NCBI GenBank assembly: GCA_003175865.1
Contig: PSRF01000117.1
Location: forward strand, 1 to 5,322
DNA length: 5,322 bases
Reading direction: 5' to 3'
Source: Blastocatellia bacterium
Lineage (GTDB): Bacteria; Acidobacteriota; Blastocatellia; Pyrinomonadales; Pyrinomonadaceae
The notes under the pieces were generated by a model. The model saw only the letters and a program-made list of their open reading frames with translations, was not told the DNA's origin and ran no database searches. Position 1 is the first letter of the stretch. The number at the start of each line of letters is the position of its first letter. Below are positions 5,322 to 5,322 of this stretch, in pieces. A program made the position numbers and the translations under genes.

Positions 5322-5322
5322 C

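Overview
The window suggests a chromosomal segment of a Gram-negative heterotrophic bacterium with intermediate G+C. No rRNA, tRNA, phage or plasmid gene is visible. The short palindromic and heptameric repeats between genes, and the tandem DUF3108 exported protein, would fit an acidobacterium such as the Blastocatellia, but that placement is a guess from general impression and no marker gene settles it.

Layout. (1) Positions 1-143, minus strand: the first 47 codons of pyrR, cut by the window edge. (2) 144-390: a repeat-rich divergent intergenic region with a good pyrR promoter, a 23-bp AGATCT-containing palindrome and a heptad-based inverted repeat. (3) 391-1488 pyrD and 1508-2281 pyrF, a tight two-gene operon for the fourth and last steps of UMP synthesis; pyrF seems to lack a normal start codon at the place its ribosome-binding site points to. 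(4) 2333-3862: an exported protein built of two DUF3108 repeats joined by a Pro/Thr linker, probably read from its own promoter as a leaderless mRNA. (5) 3859-3960: two GC-rich hairpin elements in opposite orientation (REPIN-like), the first supplying the DUF3108 stop codon. (6) 4063-4908: an FTR1-family iron permease behind a promoter whose -35 overlaps a Fur-box-like dyad. (7) 4932-5321, minus strand: a small cytidine/blasticidin-S-type deaminase, convergent with the permease.

Three or four of the six genes concern pyrimidines: pyrR (regulator and uracil phosphoribosyltransferase), pyrD and pyrF (de novo synthesis) and perhaps the deaminase (salvage). The DUF3108 protein and the iron permease have no visible link to them. 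I do not see a clear undescribed multi-gene system. The points most worth checking are the ATC start of pyrF, the two apparently leaderless genes, the Fur-like box, and the repeat families.
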